Source: Cellulomonas chitinilytica
GTDB lineage: Bacteria > Actinomycetota > Actinomycetes > Actinomycetales > Cellulomonadaceae
NCBI RefSeq assembly: GCF_016862675.1
Contig: NZ_BONK01000005.1
Span: 239,227-303,226 of the forward strand
DNA: 64,000 bases
Reading direction: 5' to 3'
Shown one piece after another: positions 22,919 through 31,700 of the stretch (position 1 is its first letter; the number at the start of each line of letters is the position of its first letter). The notes under the pieces were generated by a model. The model had not been told where the DNA came from and ran no database searches. It saw only the letters and a program-made list of their open reading frames with translations. Position numbers and translations under genes: made by a program.

Positions 22919-25060
22919 TCAGGACGTCGTGAGTGACAGGTCGTCGAGCTTGAAGTCCGTGGCAAGGCCGGCGTTCTCCGTGCCGACGAATTGCAAGATG
23001 ACGGTCTTGCCGGCGTACGCCGTCAGGTTCAACGTGCGCACGTCGTAGGCGGTGTTCTTGTTGGCGTTGCTGTAGGTGGCCAACGTCGTGGTGGTGCTGC
23101 CGTCGACGACCTGCACTCGCAGGGTGTCTCGGGCGGAAGTGCTGGTTTCGGCTGAGGTGATCCGCAGATAGAACGAGAGGCTGGCACTGGTCGCGGTGGG
23201 AATGGTGAGCTTCTGCGACAGCGTCTGGCTGTTGGAGGTCCCCCGTCCGTTCAACCGAGCGAAGTAGGCGCCGGTACGGGCGCCGCCGGTGTCACTGCGG
23301 ACGACGCCCGTCGGTGCCGTCCACGAGGCGGTTCCGGATTCGAAGCTCGGGTTGGCGACGAGGTTGGCCGGCGCGGGCGGCGGGGTCGTGCCGCCACCCC
23401 CACCGCCGGTGCCGGTCGCATCAGCGCAGGTGATGCCCGGCACCGTGACGGCGTCCCAAGCAGCCTGCGCCGTCGCGCACTGGGTGCTGTTCTTGCCGTA
23501 CAGGTCGGCCGCTGCATTGATCACGGCGGAGCGGGCGCTCGAGTAGCGAGTCCCACTGGTGAAGTAGGTGCTCAGGGCGCGGTACCAGATCTTGGTCGCC
23601 ACGTCGCGACCGATGCCGTTCACCGTGGTGGTGATGCAGGTGTAGCCGTCGTACACGGTGCCGTTGATGGTCTTCGGCTCGCTGCCTTCAGCCATCAGGA
23701 ACCAGGCCAGCCGAGCCGGTCCGCCGGCGGAGTGCGCGCTGGCAAAGCGGTCGATCACGCTGTCGAAGTTGCCGGGGTAGCAGTCGAAGGACTTGACGTC
23801 CCTGGAGGGCTTGTCGAAGTACCGTGTCGGCGTGCCATTGCCGTTGTAATCGATCTTCTCGCCCAGGAAGTAGTCAGGTACGTCGTTCGGGTTGTTCGCG
23901 TAGAACTCGACATCGACCGAGAAGATGTCACTGAGCGCCTCATGCAACGCCGCGCCTTCGTAGGCGTAGCTGAGCCCAGACACGTTCTCCGTAATGCCGT
24001 GCATGTATTCGTGAGCGGCCACATCGATCGACGTGAACGGCTTCGCGCCGGTGGAACCATCACCGTAGGTGATCTGAGTGCCGTCCCAGAAGGCGTTGGC
24101 GTAGTTCGTTCCGTAGTGGACGCGGGAGCGAACACCGCGGCCGTCGCCCCAGATGCCGTCACGGCCGTGGACGTTCTTGAAATATGAGTGCGAGAGGTTT
24201 GCGCCATAGATGGCGTCGACCGCGGCGGACGCACGGTCGCTGTTGGTCCCGTTGCCCCAGATGTCGTCGGTGTCGACGAAGAGCGTGCCGGGTACCTCCT
24301 TCGCGGCAGACACGTTGCTCACGTCGGTCGCGCTGTTGCCATACGTGGGGTCGACCGAGGAGCGGCCACCTGTCGCGAGGGTGGAGACGAAGTTCACCGT
24401 GCCGGAGTAGATGCTCTCCCCGCTCGCGTCCATGATCTCGTCGGCAGAGCGGACGATCTGGCCGCTCGCCGCGTCGACGATCACGTGCAGGCGACTCGGC
24501 GTCTCATCGGTCTTCTTGCCAGTGATGAGGACGTCGTAGGCAAGCACCGGCTGGCCGCCGAGGGCGTCGACGACGAGGGCGCTGGAGACTGACTCGATGC
24601 GCCCGGTCGACTGCGCGCGCCCAACAGACTCCGCGGCGGCCTTCGTGATCGCTGCCGAGGTGGAGACGCTGATTGGCTCGTCCAACGTCTGCGTCACGGA
24701 AAGGAGCGTGCCGTCCGCCTGAACATGCACGACGCTGTCGCCGCCAAGAACCGGCAGCCCGCTGTAGGTGCGGTCGTAGCGCACGTGCGCAGTGCCATCG
24801 CGGTCGACGAGCGGGCCGGGGCGCGCCTTGAACACGTCGGCCCCGCTGGCGCGCAGCTCGCGGCGGTGCTCCTTCACGGCGTTGTTGGCCCGGGCGAGCG
24901 CTGAGGTGCGCGCCTCGTCCGACGGGCCAGCAGGCTTGCCGACCGCCGGTGAAGGTCGTTGCGGGTTTACGCCGACGGCGGTGCCGGCGGTGGTGATCGC
25001 GAGACACGCTGTGAGCAGCAGGATGCTGCCCGCAGCTACCAATGGCTTGGTGCCCTTCAT
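22919..25060 (-). CDS. Secreted M4 (thermolysin-like) metallopeptidase
   Basis: The product is 713 residues; ATG 25060 follows AAGGAG with ideal spacing, and the long in-frame extension upstream is not coding-like. Order: signal peptide (1-32), propeptide with FTP and PepSY regions (about 65-210), catalytic domain (about 215-545) with HEYMH at 350-354 and the third-ligand Glu in ALHEALSDIF near 375, a Gly-rich linker (about 548-560), and a C-terminal beta-sandwich domain (about 570-713) of a carbohydrate-binding or P-domain-like type. It is an exported endopeptidase, matured by removal of the propeptide, probably for protein scavenging. Confidence 0.9.
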   Translation of the reverse strand: MKGTKPLVAAGSILLLTACLAITTAGTAVGVNPQRPSPAVGKPAGPSDEARTSALARANNAVKEHRRELRASGADVFKARPGPLVDRDGTAHVRYDRTYSGLPVLGGDSVVHVQADGTLLSVTQTLDEPISVSTSAAITKAAAESVGRAQSTGRIESVSSALVVDALGGQPVLAYDVLITGKKTDETPSRLHVIVDAASGQIVRSADEIMDASGESIYSGTVNFVSTLATGGRSSVDPTYGNSATDVSNVSAAKEVPGTLFVDTDDIWGNGTNSDRASAAVDAIYGANLSHSYFKNVHGRDGIWGDGRGVRSRVHYGTNYANAFWDGTQITYGDGSTGAKPFTSIDVAAHEYMHGITENVSGLSYAYEGAALHEALSDIFSVDVEFYANNPNDVPDYFLGEKIDYNGNGTPTRYFDKPSRDVKSFDCYPGNFDSVIDRFASAHSAGGPARLAWFLMAEGSEPKTINGTVYDGYTCITTTVNGIGRDVATKIWYRALSTYFTSGTRYSSARSAVINAAADLYGKNSTQCATAQAAWDAVTVPGITCADATGTGGGGGGTTPPPAPANLVANPSFESGTASWTAPTGVVRSDTGGARTGAYFARLNGRGTSNSQTLSQKLTIPTATSASLSFYLRITSAETSTSARDTLRVQVVDGSTTTTLATYSNANKNTAYDVRTLNLTAYAGKTVILQFVGTENAGLATDFKLDDLSLTTS

Positions 25061-25454
25061 GGAACTCCTTGGGTGTCGGGTGCCGGTGCTACCAGCCTTG
25101 GTCTGTCGCCGGTGAGACCGCCGGTGATGCCGGGCGTTGCCCGTCGATGAGGTCAAGTCGCGCTTCAGCGTTTCGGGTGCCGCGGAGAGGGGCAAACAGT
25201 CAGAACGCGAATTAAAGTGGCGAGACAGGAACAATGCCCGCATGCTACGACTCGGTAACACGCCTAACGAAGGGCATGCTCGCCCGAAGTCGGCCGCAGG
25301 GCGCGCGAGGCGGAGCGAAGAAATTGTGGTCGCACTTGTCTCGCTGGTTGATCACTGGAAGCGGACAACGGTCGCATCCGTGACGAGAATGCTTGTTCTA
25401 AGCAACGAATTTCGTCTCGTTGCGGGATTGGGTCGTCAGTAAGCCTCGATCTTT
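25061..25454. other. Gene-free stretch upstream of the protease gene
   Basis: About 390 bases without a credible gene. The first part must hold the promoter of the M4 protease (minus strand). The stretch 25190-25440 is noticeably less GC-rich than the surroundings (for example GCGAATTAAAG, GAAGAAATTGTGG, AACGAATTTCG), as expected for a promoter zone or decayed mobile DNA next to the IS1380 remnant. No clear -35/-10 pair, tRNA or repeat array was seen. Confidence 0.5.
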
Positions 25455-25790
25455 CATCGGGCTGCGATGTGAGGTTCGGGGGCGGCGCGATGGTCGTGTT
25501 CTTCGCAGTGCACGCGGCGGCGGCGCAGTTCGAGGTCCGTGACCTGCCCGCGGATCGAGTTAGTGACGAACGCGGTGATCCGCATCCCGGCGACGCCCTC
25601 GAAGCGCAGCCGCACGCCGGTGGGGTCGTTCTTTGCGCACGATCACCCGCATCCTGGTGGGCCACGTGGACGGGTCCATCAGGTCGGTGAGTTCGGCGGC
25701 CCGTGCGCCGTCGCGGACCTGGTCGACGGCGGCGTAGGCCGGGGCCCGAATCTTCTCGGGGATGGGTTTGAGCAGGTTAGGAGCGCTTGC
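25455..25790 (-). pseudogene. IS1380-family transposase remnant, frameshifted
   Basis: On the minus strand two frames together spell the middle of an IS1380 transposase: PAYAAVDQVRDGARAAELTD, then MRVIVRKERPH, then after a one-base frameshift at about 25618-25625 VRLRFEGVAGMRITAFVTN and LELRRRRVHCEEHDHRA, ending at TGA 25455-25457. Both the N-terminal half with most catalytic residues and the C-terminal end are missing. It is a dead relic marking past insertion beside the transporter/two-component block. Confidence 0.75.
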
Positions 25791-25823
25791 GCCGAGTGTG
25801 AACCGTCCGGCACACCGCCACGA

Positions 25824-25836
25824 CTAGGGCGTGTCT
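25824..25836 (+). repeat. Left copy of a 13-base inverted repeat (partner 30401-30413)
   Basis: CTAGGGCGTGTCT is the exact reverse complement of 30401-30413. It begins with CTAG and looks like an insertion-sequence end. The pair brackets the whole two-component/ABC/GPP34 block. The identity stops after 13 bases, so chance cannot be excluded. Confidence 0.4.
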
Positions 25837-25956
25837 GTGGGTTCGCGTTCGACTTGTCGTGTCTCGCCCTGGCCTCAGTGGAGGCCCCGGAGCGCGGTCG
25901 TCGTCCTCCGACGGCGCGCCGCCGACCCCAGAGCCACAGCTCGAGCGCCCACGTGG

Positions 25957-26565
25957 TCAGGCGATCCAGCCCCGGTCCCGCGCGATGCGGACCGCGTCGT
26001 GCCGGTTGGCGGCGCCGAGCTTGGTGACCGCGGCTGACAGGTAGTTGCGGGCTGTGCCCGCCGACAACGAGGCCGTTCGGGCGATCGCGTCGACGGGTGC
26101 ACCGTCTGCGGCGAGCTCGAGGACGTCGGCCTCGCGGGCGGTGAGCGGGTTGTCGCCGCCGCTGATGGCATCGGCAGCGAGCTGTGGGTCGACGTACCGG
26201 CCGCCCGCGTGCACCGACCGGACGACGTCCGCGAGCACGTGCGCGGAGACGGTCTTGGGCAGGAACCCGCGCACCCCGGCCGCGAGCGCGCGTTTGAGGT
26301 GCCCGGGTCGCCCGTGGCTGGTCACGATCACGCACGCGCAGCCCGGGAGCTCCTGGGCCAGGGCCTCGGCGACCGCGATGCCGTCGAGGTCCGGCATCTG
26401 AAGATCCAACACAGCGACGTCCGGGCGGTGCATGCGGGCCGTGGCGACCGCCTCGCTCCCGGTGCGGGCCTGTGCCACGACCTCGAGGTCGTCTTCGAGG
26501 TCGAGCAGTGCAGCCAGGCCTGAGCGGATGAGGTTCTCGTCGTCGGCGAGCAGGAGGCGGATCAT
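25957..26565 (-). CDS. NarL-type response regulator
   Basis: The product is 202 residues. The receiver domain (about 1-118) has the acidic pocket DDE at 8-10, phospho-acceptor Asp54 (AVLDLQMPD), Thr in IVTSHG and the Lys in FLPKTVS; the C-terminal LuxR/NarL HTH (about 138-198) has LTAREADVLELAADG and ARNYLSAAVTKL. ATG 26565 overlaps the kinase stop by 4 bases, so the pair is translated together. It would control the adjacent ABC exporter or envelope-stress genes. Confidence 0.92.
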   Translation of the reverse strand: MIRLLLADDENLIRSGLAALLDLEDDLEVVAQARTGSEAVATARMHRPDVAVLDLQMPDLDGIAVAEALAQELPGCACVIVTSHGRPGHLKRALAAGVRGFLPKTVSAHVLADVVRSVHAGGRYVDPQLAADAISGGDNPLTAREADVLELAADGAPVDAIARTASLSAGTARNYLSAAVTKLGAANRHDAVRIARDRGWIA

Positions 26566-27749
26566 GTGCCGACCGGAAGTCGTGCGACCAGCACGAACGT
26601 GCCGTGCGCCGACGGGCCGCCCTCGGCTGAGACCACCACGTCACCGCCGCGGGCGGCCAGGCGCTCGCGCAGCCCCACCAGTCCGGTGCCGCCCTTCCCG
26701 GCGGCGTGCGCACCGTCGTTGCCGATCGTCAGGACGGTGTCCTCCTGGTCCACAGCCAGGTCGAACGTCACGGCCGTCGCGTCGCTGTGCCTCAGGATGT
26801 TCGTCGTCGCCTCCCGGACCACCCAGCCGAGCGTCGTCTGCGCGTCCTGCGGCAGGTCGCCGCCGTCGCCGACGACGCGGGTCTCGATCCCCGCCGCCTG
26901 CAGCACCGACCGCGCACCTGCAATCTCCGTGGTCAGGTCGGTCGAACGGTAGGCGCCGACGACGTCGTGCAGCTCCCGCATCGAGTCCCGCGCGGTCTGC
27001 CGGATGCGCGCCAGGAGCTCGTCGGACCCGTCCTGTCCGCGAAGGACCAGCTTCTCGGCGAGCTCGCTGTCGATCGCGATGAGGGCCAGGTTGCGGCCGA
27101 GCACGTCGTGCAGGTCCCGCGAGAACCGGAGGCGTTCCTCCGCGACGGCGAGCCGCGCCTCCACGCCCCGCGCGGCATGCATCTGCCACAGCACGTCGAG
27201 CATCCACAAGGTCGCTCCGCAGATCGCCGCGGCGGCGCCGACGGCGAGCGCGTAGTTCATGGCCCAGGCGACCGTGTCCTGCGTCACGGACTGGACCACG
27301 TAGAGCAGTGCAGCGGGCACCGCGACGCAGACCGCGAGCCGGATCGGCCGCAGGAGCGGGCTCACCGCGGCGGTCAGCGCAGTGCAGAACAGGATCGCCG
27401 AACCGCCCGCGGCCGGCCCGAAGGTGAGGGGCGAGGTGTCGTCGGCGAACGCGACCGAGACCAGCACCCCGAGCAGGGTGAGGCTGCATGCTGCGACCAG
27501 CGGCGGGCGCACCGGACGCTCGCCACCGACCCGACGGTCGACGCCTGCGCGCAGCACCATGAGGCACGCGCCGGTCTGCGCGATGACGAGGGCCAGCAGG
27601 GCCGCCGTCTGCCGGCCGCTCAACCTGTTCGTGCCACCGCTGCCGACGACGACCAGCACCATCACCAGGGGGGCGCTCGCGGACAGGGCGTACAGCTGCC
27701 AACGCGTCAGCAGGTCGATCCTGCGCCGCCCTTGCTCGTCCGTCGTCAC
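26562..27749 (-). CDS. Membrane histidine kinase (HisKA_3 / NarX-DesK type)
   Basis: The product is 395 residues; GTG 27749 is taken as start because upstream codons are not coding-like and a GGGGTAA stretch precedes it. Five to six membrane segments (residues about 15-185) are followed by a dimerisation/phospho-acceptor helix with FSRDLHDVLGRNLALIAI (His near residue 214) and an ATPase domain with GLVGLRERLAARGG. There is no extracellular sensor domain, so the signal is sensed in or near the membrane, or through the ABC transporter 38 bases upstream in the same operon. Confidence 0.9.
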   Translation of the reverse strand: MTTDEQGRRRIDLLTRWQLYALSASAPLVMVLVVVGSGGTNRLSGRQTAALLALVIAQTGACLMVLRAGVDRRVGGERPVRPPLVAACSLTLLGVLVSVAFADDTSPLTFGPAAGGSAILFCTALTAAVSPLLRPIRLAVCVAVPAALLYVVQSVTQDTVAWAMNYALAVGAAAAICGATLWMLDVLWQMHAARGVEARLAVAEERLRFSRDLHDVLGRNLALIAIDSELAEKLVLRGQDGSDELLARIRQTARDSMRELHDVVGAYRSTDLTTEIAGARSVLQAAGIETRVVGDGGDLPQDAQTTLGWVVREATTNILRHSDATAVTFDLAVDQEDTVLTIGNDGAHAAGKGGTGLVGLRERLAARGGDVVVSAEGGPSAHGTFVLVARLPVGT

Positions 27750-27787
27750 CGGGTCATTACCCCGTGCCGCGCCGACGAGCGCAAGTC

Positions 27788-28513
27788 TCACCTGCGCACG
27801 TCCCACCGGAACCACCGCCGGGCCGCGAAGCCGGAGAGCACCAGCCACCCGACCAGGATCGCGAGCGGCGCCAGGACGGGTCCGCGCGACCCGGCCAGAG
27901 CGATGGTCAGCAGGTCGACCACCGGGTTCAGCGGCGAGTACGGCGCGACGGCCTGCACCCAGTCAGGAAAGGCGTCGAGCGGGAACATCACCCCGCTGAG
28001 GAAGAGCGGGATCAGGTAGCCCGGCAGCGTCGTCACCTGCGCGAGCTCCGGCGTCCGCGTGAAGGCCGTGCTGACGATCGCGAGCAGGACGAACACCGCC
28101 GTCCCGAGCAGGACCGCAACCGCGGCAAGCGGAATGTCGGAGCCACCCAAGGCACCGATCAGCGCCACGACGAGCACGCCACCGACCAGCGACTGGCCCC
28201 AGGTGAGCGCGATCGCGGGGGCCGCGGTGCCCAGCAGGATCTCGGAGTCCCGCAGCTCCCCGGTCTGCAGCCTCTTGAGCACGTGGCTCTCGCGGCGTGC
28301 GACGAGGGCGGTGACCAGGTTGATGTAGGCGCTGCACAGGATCGTGACGGCGATCAGCGCGGCGACCAGGCCTCCCGAGTTGTCGTCGTAGATGCCCGAC
28401 CACGCGAGCAAGGGAACGAAGATCACGGGCACCCCGATCGCCGTGATCAGGGCCATCGGGTCGCGACGTAGCAACGTCCCCTCGGCCCGCGCGAGCGCGC
28501 CGACGCGGCTCAT
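27788..28513 (-). CDS. ABC-2 type transporter permease
   Basis: The product is 241 residues from ATG 28513, overlapping the ATPase stop. Six membrane segments in the ABC-2 arrangement are visible, with the typical late motif PLFLSGVMFPLDAFPDWVQA before the last helices. Together with the ATPase gene it forms an exporter of the daunorubicin/linearmycin-resistance type. The kinase gene follows after 38 bases. Confidence 0.88.
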   Translation of the reverse strand: MSRVGALARAEGTLLRRDPMALITAIGVPVIFVPLLAWSGIYDDNSGGLVAALIAVTILCSAYINLVTALVARRESHVLKRLQTGELRDSEILLGTAAPAIALTWGQSLVGGVLVVALIGALGGSDIPLAAVAVLLGTAVFVLLAIVSTAFTRTPELAQVTTLPGYLIPLFLSGVMFPLDAFPDWVQAVAPYSPLNPVVDLLTIALAGSRGPVLAPLAILVGWLVLSGFAARRWFRWDVRR

Positions 28514-29388
28514 GCCGCCACCCCCGCCGCGATCTCGAGAAACGCTTCCTCCAGTGTCGCCGGCCGACTGCTGACCTCGAGGCCTGGCTCCCACGCATCC
28601 AGCACCGCGAGTGTGGCGGGCACGTCGGTCGTCGTGACCGTGACCGTGTCCCCGACGACGTCAACGGTTCCGATCAGCGACGGGAGCGCGCGCCGGGTCC
28701 GGAAGACGACCCGGTGGGCGTGCGCCGCGGCCACCTGCGTGGGTGTGCCCTCCCGGACCACGACCCCGTGATGCAGGATGGCCAGCCGGTCAGCGAGCCT
28801 CTCAGCCTCGTGCAGGTGATGGGTCGTCATCAGTACGGTGACGCCCGAGGCGAGGAGCTCACGCACCAGCAGCCACGTGCGTGCCCGGCTCTCCGGGTCG
28901 AGTCCCGCGGTAGGTTCGTCGAGGAAGAGGATCTCCGGCTTCCCGACGATGGCGAGCGCCAGGTCGAGCCGGCGCCGCTCACCCCCGGACAGCTGCCGGA
29001 CGATCACTCGTGCGCGGTCCCGCAGGTCCACCAGGTCCATGACCTCGTCGATCGGCCGTGACCTCGTCAGCGTCCCCGCCCACATCCGGAGGGTCTCGGT
29101 CACGGTGAGCCCAGCCTGCAGGCCTCCCTCCTGCAGCATCACCGCGGTGTGCGGCCGGACCTTGGACCGCTCGCGCATCGGGTCATGCCCCAGCACCCTC
29201 ACCGTGCCCTTCGTCGGCGGCGCGAGCCCCTCGATCACCTCCAGTGCCGAGGTCTTGCCCGCACCGTTGGTGCCGAGCAGGGCGAAGAGCTCCCCGCGGC
29301 GGACGGTCAGGCTCACGCCCCGTACCGCGTCGAACCCCTTGTACGAGCGCCACAGGTCGCTCACCTCGACTGCTGCTGTCTCTGTCAT
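28510..29388 (-). CDS. ABC transporter ATP-binding protein
   Basis: The product is 292 residues, starting at ATG 29388. Walker A is LLGTNGAGKTSA (about 41-52), the signature is LSGGERRRLDLALA (about 138), and Walker B is EILFLDEPTAGLDPES, then MTTHHLHEAE with the H-loop. Drug-exporter-type ATPases of this length carry a short C-terminal domain, present here. First gene of an operon: ATPase, permease, kinase, regulator, the arrangement expected for a self-regulated antibiotic or lipid exporter. Confidence 0.92.
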   Translation of the reverse strand: MTETAAVEVSDLWRSYKGFDAVRGVSLTVRRGELFALLGTNGAGKTSALEVIEGLAPPTKGTVRVLGHDPMRERSKVRPHTAVMLQEGGLQAGLTVTETLRMWAGTLTRSRPIDEVMDLVDLRDRARVIVRQLSGGERRRLDLALAIVGKPEILFLDEPTAGLDPESRARTWLLVRELLASGVTVLMTTHHLHEAERLADRLAILHHGVVVREGTPTQVAAAHAHRVVFRTRRALPSLIGTVDVVGDTVTVTTTDVPATLAVLDAWEPGLEVSSRPATLEEAFLEIAAGVAA

Positions 29389-29567
29389 ACCGCCAGCGTC
29401 CGGCCCGAGCTGCGCGGGCGGCAGTGCCCGGCCGCACACGATCAGCGTGCGGTCCGCACCGCCGACCCGTGACAGATGTCTTAAGCGAGCCTGAGGTAGC
29501 CCGAGCCGGGTGTGGCGCCGGGAGAACGCGTCGACGACGACCGCGGGAGAGACGAAGCCCCTGTCGC

Positions 29568-29573
29568 TAGCGT
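29568..29573 (+). promoter_or_regulatory. -10 element for leaderless GPP34 gene
   Basis: TAGCGT fits the TANNNT -10 pattern and ends 7 bases before the ATG at 29581. No ribosome-binding site is present, so a leaderless message is likely. Confidence 0.45.
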
Positions 29574-29580
29574 GTGCCGC

Positions 29581-30261
29581 ATGCTGCTCATCGAGGACGT
29601 CCTGCTGCTGCTCACCGACGACACGACCGGCCGCCCGGCGCTGGACGGCACCCGGTTCGACCTGGTGCTCGCGGGAGCGGTGCTCCTCGACCTCGCGATG
29701 CACCACCGCGTCGACGTGACCGCGCCGGGCCACCCGGTCGGCAAGGGCCGGGTGGTGGTCGTCGACGGGTCCCCGACCGGCGACGCCCTGCTCGACGTGG
29801 CTCTCGCTCGGGTCGCCGGTACGAAGCCCCGCCGAGCCAAGGACCTGCTCGGCCCGCTCAAGAAGGGCCTGCGGCCGGTAGTCGTCGATCGCCTCGCGCA
29901 CGCCGGGTTCCTGCGCCGCCGGGACGAGAAGGCGCTGGGCCTCTTCCCGGTGACCCGGTGGTCCGTGGTCGACGCCACGCACGAGACCGAGGTCCGCGCC
30001 GGGCTGCGGGACGTCCTCGTCGTGGGCCGCACCCCGACAGACCGCGAGGCCGCGCTCGTCTCGCTGCTGCACTCGGTCGACAAGGTGCCGGCCGTCGTCG
30101 GACCGGTCGACCTCTCTCGCGGAGAGCTTCGCCGACGGGCCCGCACGATCGCGCAGGGCGAGTTCGCCGGGGAAGCCGTGCGGCGGGCGATCACCGCGAT
30201 GAACGCGGCCGTCACCGCCGCGGTGACGGCTGCCACCGTCGCAGCGTCGTCCGGCACCTGA
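29581..30261 (+). CDS. GPP34 (GOLPH3/Vps74-like) family protein
   Basis: The product is 226 residues. It starts MLLIEDVLLLLTDDTTGRP, the hallmark opening of bacterial GPP34 proteins, which are the homologues of eukaryotic GOLPH3 that bind phosphoinositide lipids. The rest is a helical domain with LAMHHRVDV and AHAGFLRRRDEKALG, and an Ala-rich end. The bacterial role is unknown; membrane association is expected from the fold. The gene diverges from the ABC/two-component operon. Confidence 0.88.
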   Translation: MLLIEDVLLLLTDDTTGRPALDGTRFDLVLAGAVLLDLAMHHRVDVTAPGHPVGKGRVVVVDGSPTGDALLDVALARVAGTKPRRAKDLLGPLKKGLRPVVVDRLAHAGFLRRRDEKALGLFPVTRWSVVDATHETEVRAGLRDVLVVGRTPTDREAALVSLLHSVDKVPAVVGPVDLSRGELRRRARTIAQGEFAGEAVRRAITAMNAAVTAAVTAATVAASSGT

Positions 30262-30400
30262 TCGCTGCACGGGGGCTCAGGACGTCCGACGTCGAGGACG
30301 ACGACGTCGCCCACGACGGTCAGGACGTGGCCGTCGTGGGCTCTGTGGCATCGATCGACACCGGTTCAACCCCAAGCGCTCGAAGACGCCTCGACTTGGG

Positions 30401-30413
30401 AGACACGCCCTAG
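30401..30413 (-). repeat. Right copy of the 13-base inverted repeat
   Basis: AGACACGCCCTAG is the exact reverse complement of 25824-25836 and ends with CTAG-type sequence as the left copy begins. It lies between the convergent GPP34 and LacI genes, 10 bases from the LacI stop. Confidence 0.4.
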
Positions 30414-30422
30414 AGGCCGAGG

Positions 30423-31499
30423 CTAGAACGCAGGTTCCAGCGAGCCGTCCACCTCGGCTGTGCTCGACGTCGAGCGACGGACGATCAGCTCCGGGGCGAG
30501 GATGACCGAGCGGTGCTCGTGACCTCCGTTCCGCGCAGCCGCCTCCTCCTGTACGAGCTCGGCCCCGATGCTCCCCACCGCCTCGCCTGGCTGGCTGATC
30601 GTGGTGATCGGCGTGGGGCTATCCCAGGCTGCCTGGTTGTTGTCGTAGCCGACGATCGCGACATCGTCCGGCACCGAGATTCCCGGGCTGCTCGCGAAGG
30701 CCTGCATGATGCCGGCGGCGAGAAGGTCTGACGACGCGAAGATGCCGTCAACCTCTCCTGCCGCGACTGCGGCGGCCAGGTCGGAACCGATCTGCCAGCC
30801 GTCAGCTCGGTTAATGCGCTCGGGCATGAGCTCTCGGACGCTCGACAGCCCTCGCTCCCGCAATGCCCGCCGGAACCCGCGCCCGCGCTCCTGAACCGGC
30901 TTGAGCTCGTCGGGGCCGCCGACGAATACGAGGCGGCGGCGGCCGAGGTCGATCAGGTGCTGGGCGGCGAGGTAGCCGCCGAGCTCGTTGTCGACGGACA
31001 CGCTGCAGAACCGGGTCGAGGGAGCGTCGAAGTTGAGCATGACGAGCGGCGTGGTGCCCGTCGACATGGCGGCGATCGCCGCGAAGTGGTGCTCGTCGTT
31101 CAGCGTCATCAGGATCCCGGCGAACTGCGACTGTGCGAAGAGCGTGAGGTAGCTCGACTCGCGGTCGAGACGGCCGTCGCTGTTCGCCAGCATCAGGTTC
31201 ACGCCGGTGAGCTCGGCTGCCCGCTCGGCTCCTCGGGCGATGTCGATGAACAGCGAGTTGCTGAGGTCGGTGACGACGAGGCCGATCGCGGTGCTGGTGC
31301 CTGCGGCCAGCGAGCGGGCGAGGCCGTTGGGGACGTAGTTGAGCATCTGCATGGCGCGCACGACACGGGCGCGCGTCTCGGCCGTCACGCGGTCCGGATG
31401 GTTGAGCACGTTCGACACAGTGCCCTGCGAGACGCCGGCCAGCGACGCGACGTCGCTGATGCCCGCGCGTGATCCACCGGATCGGTTGTTCTGCGCCAC
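30423..31499 (-). CDS. LacI-family regulator of the rhamnoside locus
   Basis: The product is 358 residues. The N-terminal HTH (about 14-60) reads ISDVASLAGVSQGTVSNVL, with the hinge helix RSLAAG after it; the rest is a periplasmic-binding-protein-like effector domain. It is divergent from the sugar-importer operon and two palindromes with LacI-type arms lie in the gap (31578-31589 imperfect, 31689-31700 perfect), so it very probably represses both its own gene and the importer/glycosidase operon, released by a rhamnose-derived or rhamnoside ligand. The ligand itself cannot be read from sequence. Confidence 0.9.
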   Translation of the reverse strand: MAQNNRSGGSRAGISDVASLAGVSQGTVSNVLNHPDRVTAETRARVVRAMQMLNYVPNGLARSLAAGTSTAIGLVVTDLSNSLFIDIARGAERAAELTGVNLMLANSDGRLDRESSYLTLFAQSQFAGILMTLNDEHHFAAIAAMSTGTTPLVMLNFDAPSTRFCSVSVDNELGGYLAAQHLIDLGRRRLVFVGGPDELKPVQERGRGFRRALRERGLSSVRELMPERINRADGWQIGSDLAAAVAAGEVDGIFASSDLLAAGIMQAFASSPGISVPDDVAIVGYDNNQAAWDSPTPITTISQPGEAVGSIGAELVQEEAAARNGGHEHRSVILAPELIVRRSTSSTAEVDGSLEPAF

Positions 31500-31577
31500 G
31501 TGTCCTCATCTCGGTTCCGAGGGTTCGCGGTGCCTAGTGCAGCACGGTGAACCCGCCCAAACCGTAAGGGGTGAATT

Positions 31578-31589
31578 GAAGCGCTGCAA
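31578..31589. promoter_or_regulatory. Secondary LacI-type operator
   Basis: TGAAGCGCTGCA differs from the perfect operator at 31689 by one arm position. It lies about 80 bases upstream of the LacI start codon and could mediate autoregulation or looping with the perfect site 111 bases away. Confidence 0.5.
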
Positions 31590-31652
31590 CCACCCCTCCA
31601 TCAGCGGCGTGGATGTCCACTATTTGACTTTGCTCTTCCGCGTCTTCATGGC

Positions 31653-31681
31653 TTGAACCTAGACCCGCGTCCAATTACTGT
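31653..31681 (+). promoter_or_regulatory. Promoter of the sugar importer operon
   Basis: TTGAAC (31653-31658) and TACTGT (31676-31681) are separated by 17 bases, an ideal -35/-10 spacing. The transcript would start at about 31688, right at the edge of the perfect operator, so repressor binding would block initiation. Confidence 0.65.
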
Positions 31682-31688
31682 CCCGCTC

Positions 31689-31700
31689 TGAAGCGCTTCA
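31689..31700. promoter_or_regulatory. Perfect LacI-family operator
   Basis: TGAAGCGCTTCA is an exact palindrome with central CG, the classic LacI/CcpA-like operator shape. It sits just downstream of the -10 and 36 bases before the binding-protein start, between the divergent regulator and importer genes. Confidence 0.85.
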
